Positions 18,483 to 25,741 of a stretch of 64,000 nucleotides of DNA are shown here, one piece after another (the first letter of the stretch is position 1; every line of letters begins with the position of its first letter). The notes under the pieces were generated by a model. The model worked only from the letters and a program-made list of their open reading frames with translations, did no database searches and was not told where the DNA came from. A program made the translations under genes and the position numbers. The DNA is from CAVYXZ01 sp965223835 (GTDB lineage Bacteria; Chloroflexota; Anaerolineae; Aggregatilineales; Phototrophicaceae), in NCBI GenBank assembly GCA_965223835.1, contig CBDCXQ010000001.1, positions 3,224,001 to 3,288,000 of the forward strand, read 5' to 3'.

Positions 18483-18511
18483 CTCCCGCGTTGTTACGAG
18501 CAACGCGGGAG
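18483..18511 (-). other. Perfect 11-bp hairpin in the leader of the HNH gene
   Basis: CTCCCGCGTTG and CAACGCGGGAG pair perfectly around a 7-nt loop, 31 nt upstream of the HNH start. No U tract follows on either strand, so it is not a standard intrinsic terminator. On the minus strand two ACTACCA copies follow, one next to the hairpin and one abutting the start codon. Confidence 0.65.
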
Positions 18512-18622
18512 TTCCTGATTTTACGATAGCCAAACTATACTGCCGATTAGTCAGTGCCGCAATCTATAACTGAGTTCCCAGGATAAGTTCGCGATTAACG
18601 CTTCCAAACGTTCGAGGAAATC

Positions 18623-19255
18623 ATGCCCCAGGTCTCCAACGAAAATTATGCCGCGCTAAGCTACGATCATTTGCAGCGCTGGATTTCATATTGGTATCAG
18701 ATTCAGGCAGTCGCCCGCCATCAGCCTGAAACAGTCCTGGAAATCGGGGTCGGAACTGGTGAGGTCACGAATTATCTACGACATCGACTAAATCTCAAAA
18801 CAACGACATTCGACTTTGCCGAAGATGTACATCCAGATGTTGTGGGTGACATTCGGGAGTTGCGATCTCATTTTCAGCCGGATAGTTTTGATACCGTCTG
18901 CGCCTTCCAGGTCCTGGAGCATATCCCGTTTGAAAACTTCGAAACCTGTTTACAGCAAATGAGTGAAGTAGCCCGCCAGCGCGTCATTATTTCACTGCCA
19001 TATTCAGGATATTTTTTACAGTTCCGCCTGCGTTTCTTATTATATAAGTGGAGCATGGCTTTCGGTCGAAAAATCGGTATACCCAAAGATTGGCGCTTTA
19101 ACGGACAGCACTATTGGGAAATCGGAACCCGCCAAACACCCTTACACTTGATACAGCAATCTGTCAGCCAGATACTCTATATTGAAAAAGAATATTTCTG
19201 CCCGGATTATCCTTATCACTATTTTTTTGAAACCTGTGTCAAGCACCCAGAATGA
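18623..19255 (+). CDS. Class I SAM-dependent methyltransferase
   Basis: A 210-residue cytosolic protein with motif I (VLEIGVGTGEVTNYL, about residues 34-48), an acidic post-I region (TTFDFAEDVHPD) and the QVLEHIP motif about 30 residues later, typical of methyltransferase type 11. The C-terminal half holds an aromatic-rich segment (HYWEIGTRQTPLHLI) often found in glycan- or natural-product-associated methyltransferases. The substrate is unknown. GAGGAAATC precedes the ATG. The gene stands alone between the HNH remnant and a convergent gene. Confidence 0.88.
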   Translation: MPQVSNENYAALSYDHLQRWISYWYQIQAVARHQPETVLEIGVGTGEVTNYLRHRLNLKTTTFDFAEDVHPDVVGDIRELRSHFQPDSFDTVCAFQVLEHIPFENFETCLQQMSEVARQRVIISLPYSGYFLQFRLRFLLYKWSMAFGRKIGIPKDWRFNGQHYWEIGTRQTPLHLIQQSVSQILYIEKEYFCPDYPYHYFFETCVKHPE

Positions 19256-19298
19256 CTGTACACTTTGCCTGCACTAAATCTGGTTGCCGAATTCGAGG

Positions 19299-19799
19299 TC
19301 AAGTTGATTGTTCAACCTGGGGCCGTTCGCCGCGCTGGGGGTAACGTTCCAGGTTCGCTTCCAGTCGATCGGCAAATGCGGTTAAGACCTTCGGCGGCGT
19401 ATGAAAACGCAGGCTGACAATGTTGTTTTCACGGGGAACCAACACCTTTGTCGGCGGTTGAAATTCATCCATCAGGTGAACCGTCAAGCCAACCACTGCG
19501 CCATTATCGGCATGGCGAATGGCATCAAAGCTTACATCGGGTTCGGAAAAACCAAAGGACTCAGCCTGTACGGGTTGCCCATCGCGCAGCGCGCGCAGCC
19601 ACGTCACACATTCCGCTACTTCCCAGGTTAAGGCCCCGGCATCCTCTACCTGCCAACGCCACGCCCCATGCACGGATTGCAGGACCACGCGGAATATCAA
19701 CCAATTCGCATCAAATTGATCGCGGTAATCGTCATCAAATTCATAACCGGCCACATAAATCTCTAGTTTGAAACGATCATTTTCCAATACGGCGGGCAT
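19299..19799 (-). CDS. Hypothetical protein, possibly WapI-immunity-like
   Basis: A 166-residue soluble acidic protein with no signal peptide. The pattern of an N-terminal strand-rich part (DANWLIFRVVLQ), WEVAECVTWLRAL in the middle and a SFDAIRHAD...GLTVHL part reminds me of small WapI-type immunity proteins, but there is no toxin gene beside it and I could not confirm the family. It is convergent with the methyltransferase and divergent from the TPR protein. Function unknown. Confidence 0.7.
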   Translation of the reverse strand: MPAVLENDRFKLEIYVAGYEFDDDYRDQFDANWLIFRVVLQSVHGAWRWQVEDAGALTWEVAECVTWLRALRDGQPVQAESFGFSEPDVSFDAIRHADNGAVVGLTVHLMDEFQPPTKVLVPRENNIVSLRFHTPPKVLTAFADRLEANLERYPQRGERPQVEQST

Positions 19800-19974
19800 T
19801 GTCGCTCCTCAAATTTGTTGCGGTGTTTGCCTACTTTACACCTGTTGTTATGTTCTCTATTTTTGAATTATAACTTACCCTGCCAAAAAACACTCTTCGT
19901 TCAGTATATTTATCAGCTTCGTGTTATGATAGAGATCATCCGAGGCAACTCTCCAGTATATAGGAGTGTATGAA

Positions 19975-21072
19975 GTGGCTTCAAATGTAGACAATTTGAT
20001 TCGTGAGGGCATCCAGGCCCATCGCAATGGCGACATCGCCGAAGCCCGTAATCTGCTGATGAAAGCCGTTGAAATTGATGATCATAGCGAACAGGCCTGG
20101 TTGTGGCTAAGCGCCGTGGTCGATTCATCAGAAGAGCAGCAGACTTGCCTGGAAAACGTCCTTGTCATTAACCCAAATAACGAAAAAGCGCAACAGGGTT
20201 TGCGCATCTTGCGTGACAAAAGCGTAGATATACCCCCGCCAGAGCCAGCTAAAGAACAGTCAAATCTTTTACCGGAGTTCCCCGAAGCCGACGAAGACCC
20301 GTTCGCGAATGTCAGCTTTACACCTGCGCCCGACGAAAGCCCGGCCTTTGCTACACCCACGACCAGTTTTGATGATGAAACTGATGCAGATGAAGATGAC
20401 GAATTACCCGATGTCTCGTCCTGGGGTGTTTTAGAAACCAGTAGTGCCAGCGCCCTGCGCCCACCCGACGAACCAGGCCCTGCCGAATACAATGATTGGA
20501 TCGACAACCTGAATATCGGCAGTGGTAACGCCAGTGAAGCATTTGGCACAGCCGCCGACCCGGCCACGGCATCGCCCTTTTTTGATGACAGCGACATGGC
20601 GGACGATGAGTCGCCTTTTGAACTTGACGAGGATGTCTTCAACTTTAAACAGGACACATTTTCGGAGCCGCTGGAAGACCTGGCTGAGACTTCTACAGAG
20701 GTCAACCCATTTGGGGACTTTGAAATTGATGATGACATGTTTGAAGAACCTGCACCCTCCGCACCGGCAATGACCTCACCCGTCTTGCCAACGGCCTCCG
20801 CACCTGCTAATGATCTATTTTTAGATGATATTGCCATTGACGATGATTTTGATGATGACCTACTGTTAGATGACGATGACGATTTCGATATTGTTGGGGC
20901 CGATCCTGAAGAATTATTTCGCCTCATCCCGCCGGAAATTAAGGTCACCCGGATGCCCGGCACCAAAGAGCGGTATCCAGCGCCCTTAATCATTTTCCTG
21001 GTATTGTTGCTCGTCTTAAATATCGGTGCGGTTGGCGTGACCTATATGACATTAAGCAGTGGTTTAGGCTAG
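19975..21072 (+). CDS. TPR protein with acidic linker and C-terminal membrane anchor
   Basis: A 365-residue protein. The first 80 residues hold two TPR-like helix pairs (NLIREGIQAHRNGDIAEARNL..., then LSAVVDSSEEQQTCLENVL). A long disordered region very rich in Asp/Glu/Ser/Pro runs to about residue 310. A basic stretch then precedes one transmembrane helix (about 335-357) near the C-terminus. The topology suggests a tail-anchored scaffold. I choose the GTG at 19975 because TAGGAG lies 8 nt upstream; a GTG at 19966 would overlap that site. It precedes rpsT by about 90 nt on the same strand. No function is assigned. Confidence 0.85.
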   Translation: MASNVDNLIREGIQAHRNGDIAEARNLLMKAVEIDDHSEQAWLWLSAVVDSSEEQQTCLENVLVINPNNEKAQQGLRILRDKSVDIPPPEPAKEQSNLLPEFPEADEDPFANVSFTPAPDESPAFATPTTSFDDETDADEDDELPDVSSWGVLETSSASALRPPDEPGPAEYNDWIDNLNIGSGNASEAFGTAADPATASPFFDDSDMADDESPFELDEDVFNFKQDTFSEPLEDLAETSTEVNPFGDFEIDDDMFEEPAPSAPAMTSPVLPTASAPANDLFLDDIAIDDDFDDDLLLDDDDDFDIVGADPEELFRLIPPEIKVTRMPGTKERYPAPLIIFLVLLLVLNIGAVGVTYMTLSSGLG

Positions 21073-21133
21073 ACACTTTGCGCCGGTCTTGATAAAATCC
21101 GAAATCATGTCTGAAATCTGTTATGGAAAGGAA

Positions 21134-21157
21134 ATGCGGCGCGGTTGTGCCGTGTGA
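21134..21157 (+). promoter_or_regulatory. Possible 7-codon leader ORF before rpsT
   Basis: ATG-CGG-CGC-GGT-TGT-GCC-GTG-TGA, preceded by GGAAAGGAA, ends 2 nt before the rpsT ATG. The purine-rich site is about 25 nt from the rpsT start, too far to serve it directly, so coupling through this mini-ORF is plausible. The GCGGC...GTGCCGT part can also form a small hairpin. Confidence 0.35.
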
Positions 21158-21159
21158 AT

Positions 21160-21432
21160 ATGGCAAACCATAAGTCTGCGCTAAAGCGCATCCGTCAAAA
21201 CGAAAAACGTCGGCTTTTTAACCGCTCATTTCGCAGTCGTACGCGCACGCTGGTTAAACAAGCGCGGGCCAACATCGCCAGCGGTGATGTTACCGAAGCC
21301 ATCGCTGCCACTCGCGCTGCGGTTCGTGATCTCGACAAAGCGTCCAGCCGGGGTACGATTCACCCGCGGAATGCTGCCCGCCGCAAATCACGACTGATGA
21401 AGCAATTGCACAAGTTACAAACTCAGCAATAG
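21160..21432 (+). CDS. rpsT: 30S ribosomal protein S20
   Basis: A 90-residue, strongly basic, helical protein beginning MANHKSALKRIRQNEKRR, the standard S20 N-terminus that binds 16S rRNA early in 30S assembly. RNAARRKSRLMKQL at the end is also characteristic. The frame stays open 15 nt upstream through GTG/TTG codons, but the family start is the ATG at 21160. There is no proper Shine-Dalgarno at 5-10 nt (see the possible leader ORF). An insertion sequence begins 13 nt after the stop. Confidence 0.95.
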   Translation: MANHKSALKRIRQNEKRRLFNRSFRSRTRTLVKQARANIASGDVTEAIAATRAAVRDLDKASSRGTIHPRNAARRKSRLMKQLHKLQTQQ

Positions 21433-21433
21433 A

Positions 21434-21447
21434 TTTGCTATAGCAAA
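21434..21447. repeat. 14-bp perfect palindrome at the rpsT/IS junction
   Basis: TTTGCTATAGCAAA lies between the rpsT stop and the left end of the insertion sequence and overlaps its first bases. It may be part of the insertion target or of the original rpsT 3' end. Confidence 0.5.
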
Positions 21448-21479
21448 ACATGAGTCATCCCAAATTTTATGAGATGACA

Positions 21480-21539
21480 AAAAAGACCTCAGTCGGTAAA
21501 GTGAGATTTCCACAAATCACAACCGAAAGGGGTCTTTTT
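21480..21539 (+). promoter_or_regulatory. Hairpin at the IS left end that covers the transposase ribosome-binding site
   Basis: AAAAAGACCTC pairs with GGGGTCTTTTT (11 bp with one G-T), and an inner CGGT/ACCG helix extends it. The right arm contains the AAAGGGG Shine-Dalgarno-like sequence of the transposase and ends in a T run, so read-through RNA from outside the element would fold to hide the site and perhaps terminate. Confidence 0.65.
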
Positions 21540-21541
21540 CA

Positions 21542-22876
21542 ATGGTAGATTGTGCAACAAATCAAGATCAATCACAAGAATTAGCCAACGGCTTAGAAGG
21601 ATTTGTGTCGCCGTTGCTGGTGACATTAGATAAACGTCTCGACAAACGTCTTGTACGGACATTTCTACGCACATTGCTGGCGATGCTAACATTTCGCCAC
21701 AGTCAATATGGCTTGTTGTTGAGTGAGTTAGGTGGCTATATTCTCAGTCCAGATAAAGCACCAGCAGGGACAAAACGCTTGAGCAACTTGTTACGAAGTG
21801 CAAGCTGGTCAAGCTGGATCATAGGTCGTTTTTTGTGGCAAGGAGCAAGTGAGTTCATAGCCAGTCAGATCGGACAGGGTCAAACGGCATTGGTGTTGTG
21901 GGATGAGAGTGTTATTGAGAAGCCAGAAAGTATTGCGGTTGAAGGTTTATGTGCTGTCAGGTCAAGCAAAGCAGCCCGTCTGAAACGAATTAAACCGGGG
22001 TATTTCAATCCACCGGGAGGTCGTCCAATTTTTGTTCCGGGCATGGAATGGATGACATTAGTCGTTGTTGGTATGTCAGGCCATCCGGTGTTAGCAGCAA
22101 TGAAGTGGTGGACAAGACGTGGTAAATTTGCCACACGTAAACGTCCGACAGCGACGCAACTGCTTCATCGCTGTGCTTACTTCTGGAAGAGGCAAGTCAT
22201 TCATGTTTGGGATCGTGGTTATGCCAGTAGTCCCTGGCTCAAACAAGCCTTTCGCTTTGATGTGCGTTTTGTTTTGCGCTGGCAGACAAAATATCACCTC
22301 GTTGATGCAAACGGCAAACGCTGTGCCTGGAAAATCACACGGGGTAAACGGAGTATGGATCACCGCTTGATTTGGGATGCCAGACGACAGTGTTGGCGCA
22401 AGACAGGTATTATTTATGTGCCGGTGACCCATGCAGACTATCCTGACCAGCCTCTATTTCTAGTGGTATCACGTCCAGGGAAAGGCAAAAAACCCTGGTA
22501 TTTGCTCACCAATGAACCTATTCATTCTCTTGATGATGCCTGGCGCATGGTCTTTATTTACGCACGTCGCTGGCAAATCGAAATGACCTATCGTTATGCC
22601 AAAACTGAACTCGCACTTGAAAGTCCTCGCCTGTGGTCATGGCAAAACCGCATCAAACTCATGATGATGGTTGCTCTTGTCTATGCTTTTTTGCTATCTC
22701 TCTTGCATTCTAACTTTGAGGCACTCAAAAACTGGCTTCTGCGACACTGGTGTCACCGCACTGGCAAACGACTTCGTGAGGTCTCTTTGCCTCTTTACCG
22801 TTTGCGCTCTGCTCTCAGTCGCTTGTGGATGAGCCATCCACCTACTTTACAATTTCTTTGGCAAAGTTCGGGATGA
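21542..22876 (+). CDS. IS4-family DDE transposase
   Basis: A 444-residue transposase with the first catalytic Asp in LVLWDESV, the second in IHVWDRGYASS and the Glu within YARRWQIEMTYRYAK. The last stretch matches the Y-(2)-R-(3)-E-(6)-K signature of the IS4 group exactly. The N-terminal 100 residues hold the usual helical DNA-binding part. The frame is intact and full length, so the element could be active. The start ATG follows an AAAGGGG site located in a hairpin arm. Confidence 0.93.
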   Translation: MVDCATNQDQSQELANGLEGFVSPLLVTLDKRLDKRLVRTFLRTLLAMLTFRHSQYGLLLSELGGYILSPDKAPAGTKRLSNLLRSASWSSWIIGRFLWQGASEFIASQIGQGQTALVLWDESVIEKPESIAVEGLCAVRSSKAARLKRIKPGYFNPPGGRPIFVPGMEWMTLVVVGMSGHPVLAAMKWWTRRGKFATRKRPTATQLLHRCAYFWKRQVIHVWDRGYASSPWLKQAFRFDVRFVLRWQTKYHLVDANGKRCAWKITRGKRSMDHRLIWDARRQCWRKTGIIYVPVTHADYPDQPLFLVVSRPGKGKKPWYLLTNEPIHSLDDAWRMVFIYARRWQIEMTYRYAKTELALESPRLWSWQNRIKLMMMVALVYAFLLSLLHSNFEALKNWLLRHWCHRTGKRLREVSLPLYRLRSALSRLWMSHPPTLQFLWQSSG

Positions 22877-22914
22877 CTCATGTTTGATTCTTTCTACCTT
22901 CAATCACACTGCAA

Positions 22915-23577
22915 TTAATGCCCGTTAACCTGTAAACAGTAGCCAACGCCGCGTATAGTTTTGAGGAGTTGAGGCTTAGCGGGATTCGCCTCAATTGCCT
23001 GCCGAATCCAACGAATATGAACATCAAGCGTTCGAGTGTCGCCCATATATTCAGTTTGCCAGACTTTTGTCATCAACAACTTGCGATCTAGCGTTTCTCC
23101 AGGTTGGCGCATAAACACTTCAAGTAACAGTGCAACCTTAGGCGTCAACTGTTTTTCCTGGACCGGTGTGGTCAACATTCGTCGTTCGACATTCAGTGAC
23201 AACGGACCACAGGTAATAATTTCATCGTCGCCCAGCGTAATCAATCGCTCAATGCTGTTAAACAATTTTCGCGATCCAAATGGCGGAAACAACACTTCAT
23301 CGGCCTGGCTGTCGACTTTGGCTTGGGGACCCATACAAATGTGTAGCACCGGCACATCGGGCAAATGTTTGCGTAATTGGAGACAAATTCGATCTCCGGG
23401 CGTGCGCAGCGAGACAGCATCCAATATAATAAGGTGTGGCTTAAGATCATCGGCGATAGTTAATGCGCGATTCCCGTTGGGAACAAGCGTGAGATCATAG
23501 CGTTTCCGCAGAGAACCGGGAAGTGAAGCGCCTTTCACCTGGCTGCGCCCGATCAGCAGTATCTTGGCCTTACTCAC
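22915..23577 (-). CDS. OmpR-like response regulator with a degenerate receiver
   Basis: A 220-residue protein. Residues 1-115 follow the receiver pattern and keep Asp53 (LIILDAV), but lack the acidic pair after the first strand (KILLIGRSQV) and the conserved Lys (VLFPPFGSRKL). The C-terminal winged-helix DNA-binding domain (about 120-218) is normal, with the TRTLDVHIRWIRQ recognition region and TIRGVGYCL wing. It probably binds DNA without ordinary phospho-switching. No histidine kinase is adjacent. Its 3' end lies 30 nt from the right end of the insertion sequence. Confidence 0.88.
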   Translation of the reverse strand: MSKAKILLIGRSQVKGASLPGSLRKRYDLTLVPNGNRALTIADDLKPHLIILDAVSLRTPGDRICLQLRKHLPDVPVLHICMGPQAKVDSQADEVLFPPFGSRKLFNSIERLITLGDDEIITCGPLSLNVERRMLTTPVQEKQLTPKVALLLEVFMRQPGETLDRKLLMTKVWQTEYMGDTRTLDVHIRWIRQAIEANPAKPQLLKTIRGVGYCLQVNGH

Positions 23578-23685
23578 GCAGCACCTCCTGGTGTTTCAAA
23601 ACCGCTTCGGCGCGTTAGATTATAGCCTGAGTTTTAAGAACAGGTCAAACCTCATTAGACCAGATTTAACATAACAGGATCATTT

Positions 23686-24837
23686 ATGCGAGATCGTATC
23701 AAAAAAAATGACCATAATCAGCGCTGGGACTGGCTACCTGAAATTATCCAGTTTGTCATTGAACAGGCTACTACCCTCCAGCAAATCCCCGCACCAACCT
23801 TTGCCGAAGCCAACCGGGCCGCCTATGTTCAAAATCAATTCGCAGCCTTCAACTTAAGCGATATTCGGACTGATGACCTGTTTAACGTCTATGGTCGTTT
23901 ACCTGGAACCAACGGCGATACACCTGCGCTCATGATTACCGCGCATACGGATACCGTCTTCCCGGCGCAAACTGATCTGAGCCTAAGCCAAGAAGGACAG
24001 ATCATCTATGGTCCCGGCCTTGGTGATAATTGTTTTGGTGTTGCCGGGCTACTGGCGGTCATCGCAACCTTTCACAATCAGAAAATCACCCCGGCACGCG
24101 ACATCTGGTTTGTTGCCACCACCCGCGAAGAAGGTCTGGGCAATTTGGATGGGATGAAGGTGGCCTATAAAGCGCTGGCAGACAAAGTTAATGCCGTCAT
24201 TAATCTGGAAGGTCTGGCATTCGGTCATGTCTATCATGGTGGTATCGCGGTACGGCGTTTACATATCACGGCAGCAGCGGCAGGTGGTCATAGCTGGCTG
24301 CATTTCGGACGACCTAGCGCAGTCCACAGCATCATTCAACTCGGACACAACATCGTCAATCTACAACCACCCAGAACGCCACGCACGACGTTCAATATCG
24401 GCATAATCGAGGGCGGCCAGGGTATCAACGTTATTGCCACCAGCGCCGGATTTTGGCTGGATATGCGCTCAGAACAACTCGCTGCCCTGACTCAGTTTGA
24501 AACGCAGGTACGTGATGAAGTTGCCAGGCTTAACACCAGCGACGTGCAGTTCCAGGTTGAAATCGTTGGCGAGCGACCAGCGGGTAAACTTTCTCCCCAA
24601 CATGAACTGGTTACCGGGGCGCTCGCTGCCCTGGCTCAGGTTGGGATTCAGGGAACATTGGAAACGGGCAGTACCGATGCTAACATCCCGCTAGCCGCCG
24701 GTTGTCCAGCAATAACCATTGGCATTACCCGGGGCGGCAACGCTCATCGCCTCGACGAATATGTTGAATTGGGGCCAGTTGAGGCCGGAATTAAGCAACT
24801 GCTGCTGCTCACCATGACCCTGACCGACAACCCATAA
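23686..24837 (+). CDS. M20 family metallopeptidase
   Basis: A 383-residue cytosolic di-zinc hydrolase. Metal ligands can be followed along the sequence: AHTDT (His and Asp), the bridging Asp in GLGDNCFG, the catalytic Glu pair in TTREEGLG, and the late His in GGNAHRLDEY. Residues about 185-300 form the dimerisation lid with the conserved GGHS. M20 members include aminoacylases, carboxypeptidases and tripeptidases; PepT-like activity is possible but not provable. It precedes the receiver/GAF gene on the same strand with a separate promoter between them. Confidence 0.9.
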   Translation: MRDRIKKNDHNQRWDWLPEIIQFVIEQATTLQQIPAPTFAEANRAAYVQNQFAAFNLSDIRTDDLFNVYGRLPGTNGDTPALMITAHTDTVFPAQTDLSLSQEGQIIYGPGLGDNCFGVAGLLAVIATFHNQKITPARDIWFVATTREEGLGNLDGMKVAYKALADKVNAVINLEGLAFGHVYHGGIAVRRLHITAAAAGGHSWLHFGRPSAVHSIIQLGHNIVNLQPPRTPRTTFNIGIIEGGQGINVIATSAGFWLDMRSEQLAALTQFETQVRDEVARLNTSDVQFQVEIVGERPAGKLSPQHELVTGALAALAQVGIQGTLETGSTDANIPLAAGCPAITIGITRGGNAHRLDEYVELGPVEAGIKQLLLLTMTLTDNP

Positions 24838-24856
24838 TACAAGCAAATGGCGTGTG

Positions 24857-24865
24857 TGTTAAAAT
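24857..24865 (+). promoter_or_regulatory. Extended -10 element for the receiver/GAF gene
   Basis: TGTTAAAAT, 30 nt before the ATG at 24896 and followed by a GAGGAG ribosome site. Confidence 0.45.
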
Positions 24866-24895
24866 AGGGTAAATCTTCATTGAGGAGTCCAATAA

Positions 24896-25741
24896 ATGAC
24901 CACAATTGATGTACTGGTAAATGTTCCTCGTGAGGAAGCCAGTCGCTATTATAAGAATTTATCGCTACACAAAAATTTTCGTCTGCATATGACGTCTGAC
25001 AAACAGGATGCGTTCTCAATTCTAGCGGACCGCGACAAGCATGTGGATGTGCTCGTTATTGACAATAGCATGGGCGGAGTTTACGAGTTCGTCGGCGATG
25101 TTCGCCATACCTATCCGCGCCTGTTTATTATCCTGATTGATGAGGAAGCGGACTTTGGCTTGCCCGGACAGGCCGATGAAATTAGTACGACCCCTTTTGA
25201 AAATGATGATCTGGCCCGGCGCATCACCCGCTTGATGTCTGACCGGCAACTGGAAACGTTGCGGGCCGACAGCCTGCCTGCTGTCCGCGAGTTTGCGAAA
25301 CGTCTGCGCAACGCATCTGGCGAATATGGTAAGCAGCAAGCGGCAGTATCAGCCTGTATGGATATGGACTACACCTATGTCGCCTTTTACCGCCTGGAAA
25401 GTCAGGACCCGTTTCAACTCATGCTCAAAGCGCAGGAAGGACCCAACGCGTTTCAGGCGGTTGCGCCTAAGCAGGCCACTGAAACCGACCTCATGGCCTG
25501 GGTCGCCCAAAATGGACAGAGCCGGATGGCCGGACCCAAGGATGACCCAACCCATCCGCTGGTAAAACGAGGGCGATTAGGCGCAGTTGCCTGTGTTCCA
25601 GTAATCTATAGCGACAGCCGGTATGGCGTCTTAGTGGCTTGTCGCGAAATACCGACTTCGATTACCCAGGATAATGTCTTAATGCTTGAACTGGTGAGCG
25701 CCCAATTGGCAGCAGCAGTCTCGAAAGAAATTATTGGCTAA
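24896..25741 (+). CDS. Pseudo-receiver plus GAF domain protein
   Basis: A 281-residue soluble protein. The first 115 residues follow a receiver fold pattern with Asp56 in VLVIDNSMGG, but the N-terminal acidic pair (DVLVNVPREE) and the signalling Lys (STTPFENDD) are missing. Residues about 130-278 look like a GAF domain (VAFYRLESQD..., VACVPVIYSDSRYGVLVAC). There is no output domain, so it may act as a sensor or adaptor for another kinase. The last 8 nt overlap the next gene. Confidence 0.8.
   Translation: MTTIDVLVNVPREEASRYYKNLSLHKNFRLHMTSDKQDAFSILADRDKHVDVLVIDNSMGGVYEFVGDVRHTYPRLFIILIDEEADFGLPGQADEISTTPFENDDLARRITRLMSDRQLETLRADSLPAVREFAKRLRNASGEYGKQQAAVSACMDMDYTYVAFYRLESQDPFQLMLKAQEGPNAFQAVAPKQATETDLMAWVAQNGQSRMAGPKDDPTHPLVKRGRLGAVACVPVIYSDSRYGVLVACREIPTSITQDNVLMLELVSAQLAAAVSKEIIG

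Larger units (their letters stand above)
21446..22885 (+). mobile_element. IS4-type insertion sequence with 16-bp terminal inverted repeats
   Basis: A 1,440-bp element bounded by perfect inverted repeats AAACATGAGTCATCCC (21446-21461) and its complement (22870-22885). It holds a single DDE transposase gene. I could not find a target-site duplication outside the repeats, so the exact ends could be a few bases different or the copy is old. It sits between rpsT and a response regulator gene and disrupts no visible reading frame. Confidence 0.9.

Noticed and set aside
17604..18620. A phage or defence island after the tRNA pair
   Set aside because: Only the broken HNH gene is present; the next gene is an ordinary methyltransferase, with no integrase or attachment-site repeat of the tRNA 3' end.
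20082..20993. A 303-codon Ser-rich minus-strand frame opposite the TPR protein
   Set aside because: The Ser/Gly-rich composition is the mirror of the Asp/Glu codons of the TPR protein's acidic linker; it is an antisense artefact.
21433..22914. A target-site duplication around the insertion sequence
   Set aside because: I compared the flanks on both sides for 4-12 nt repeats and found none; only the inverted repeats are clear.
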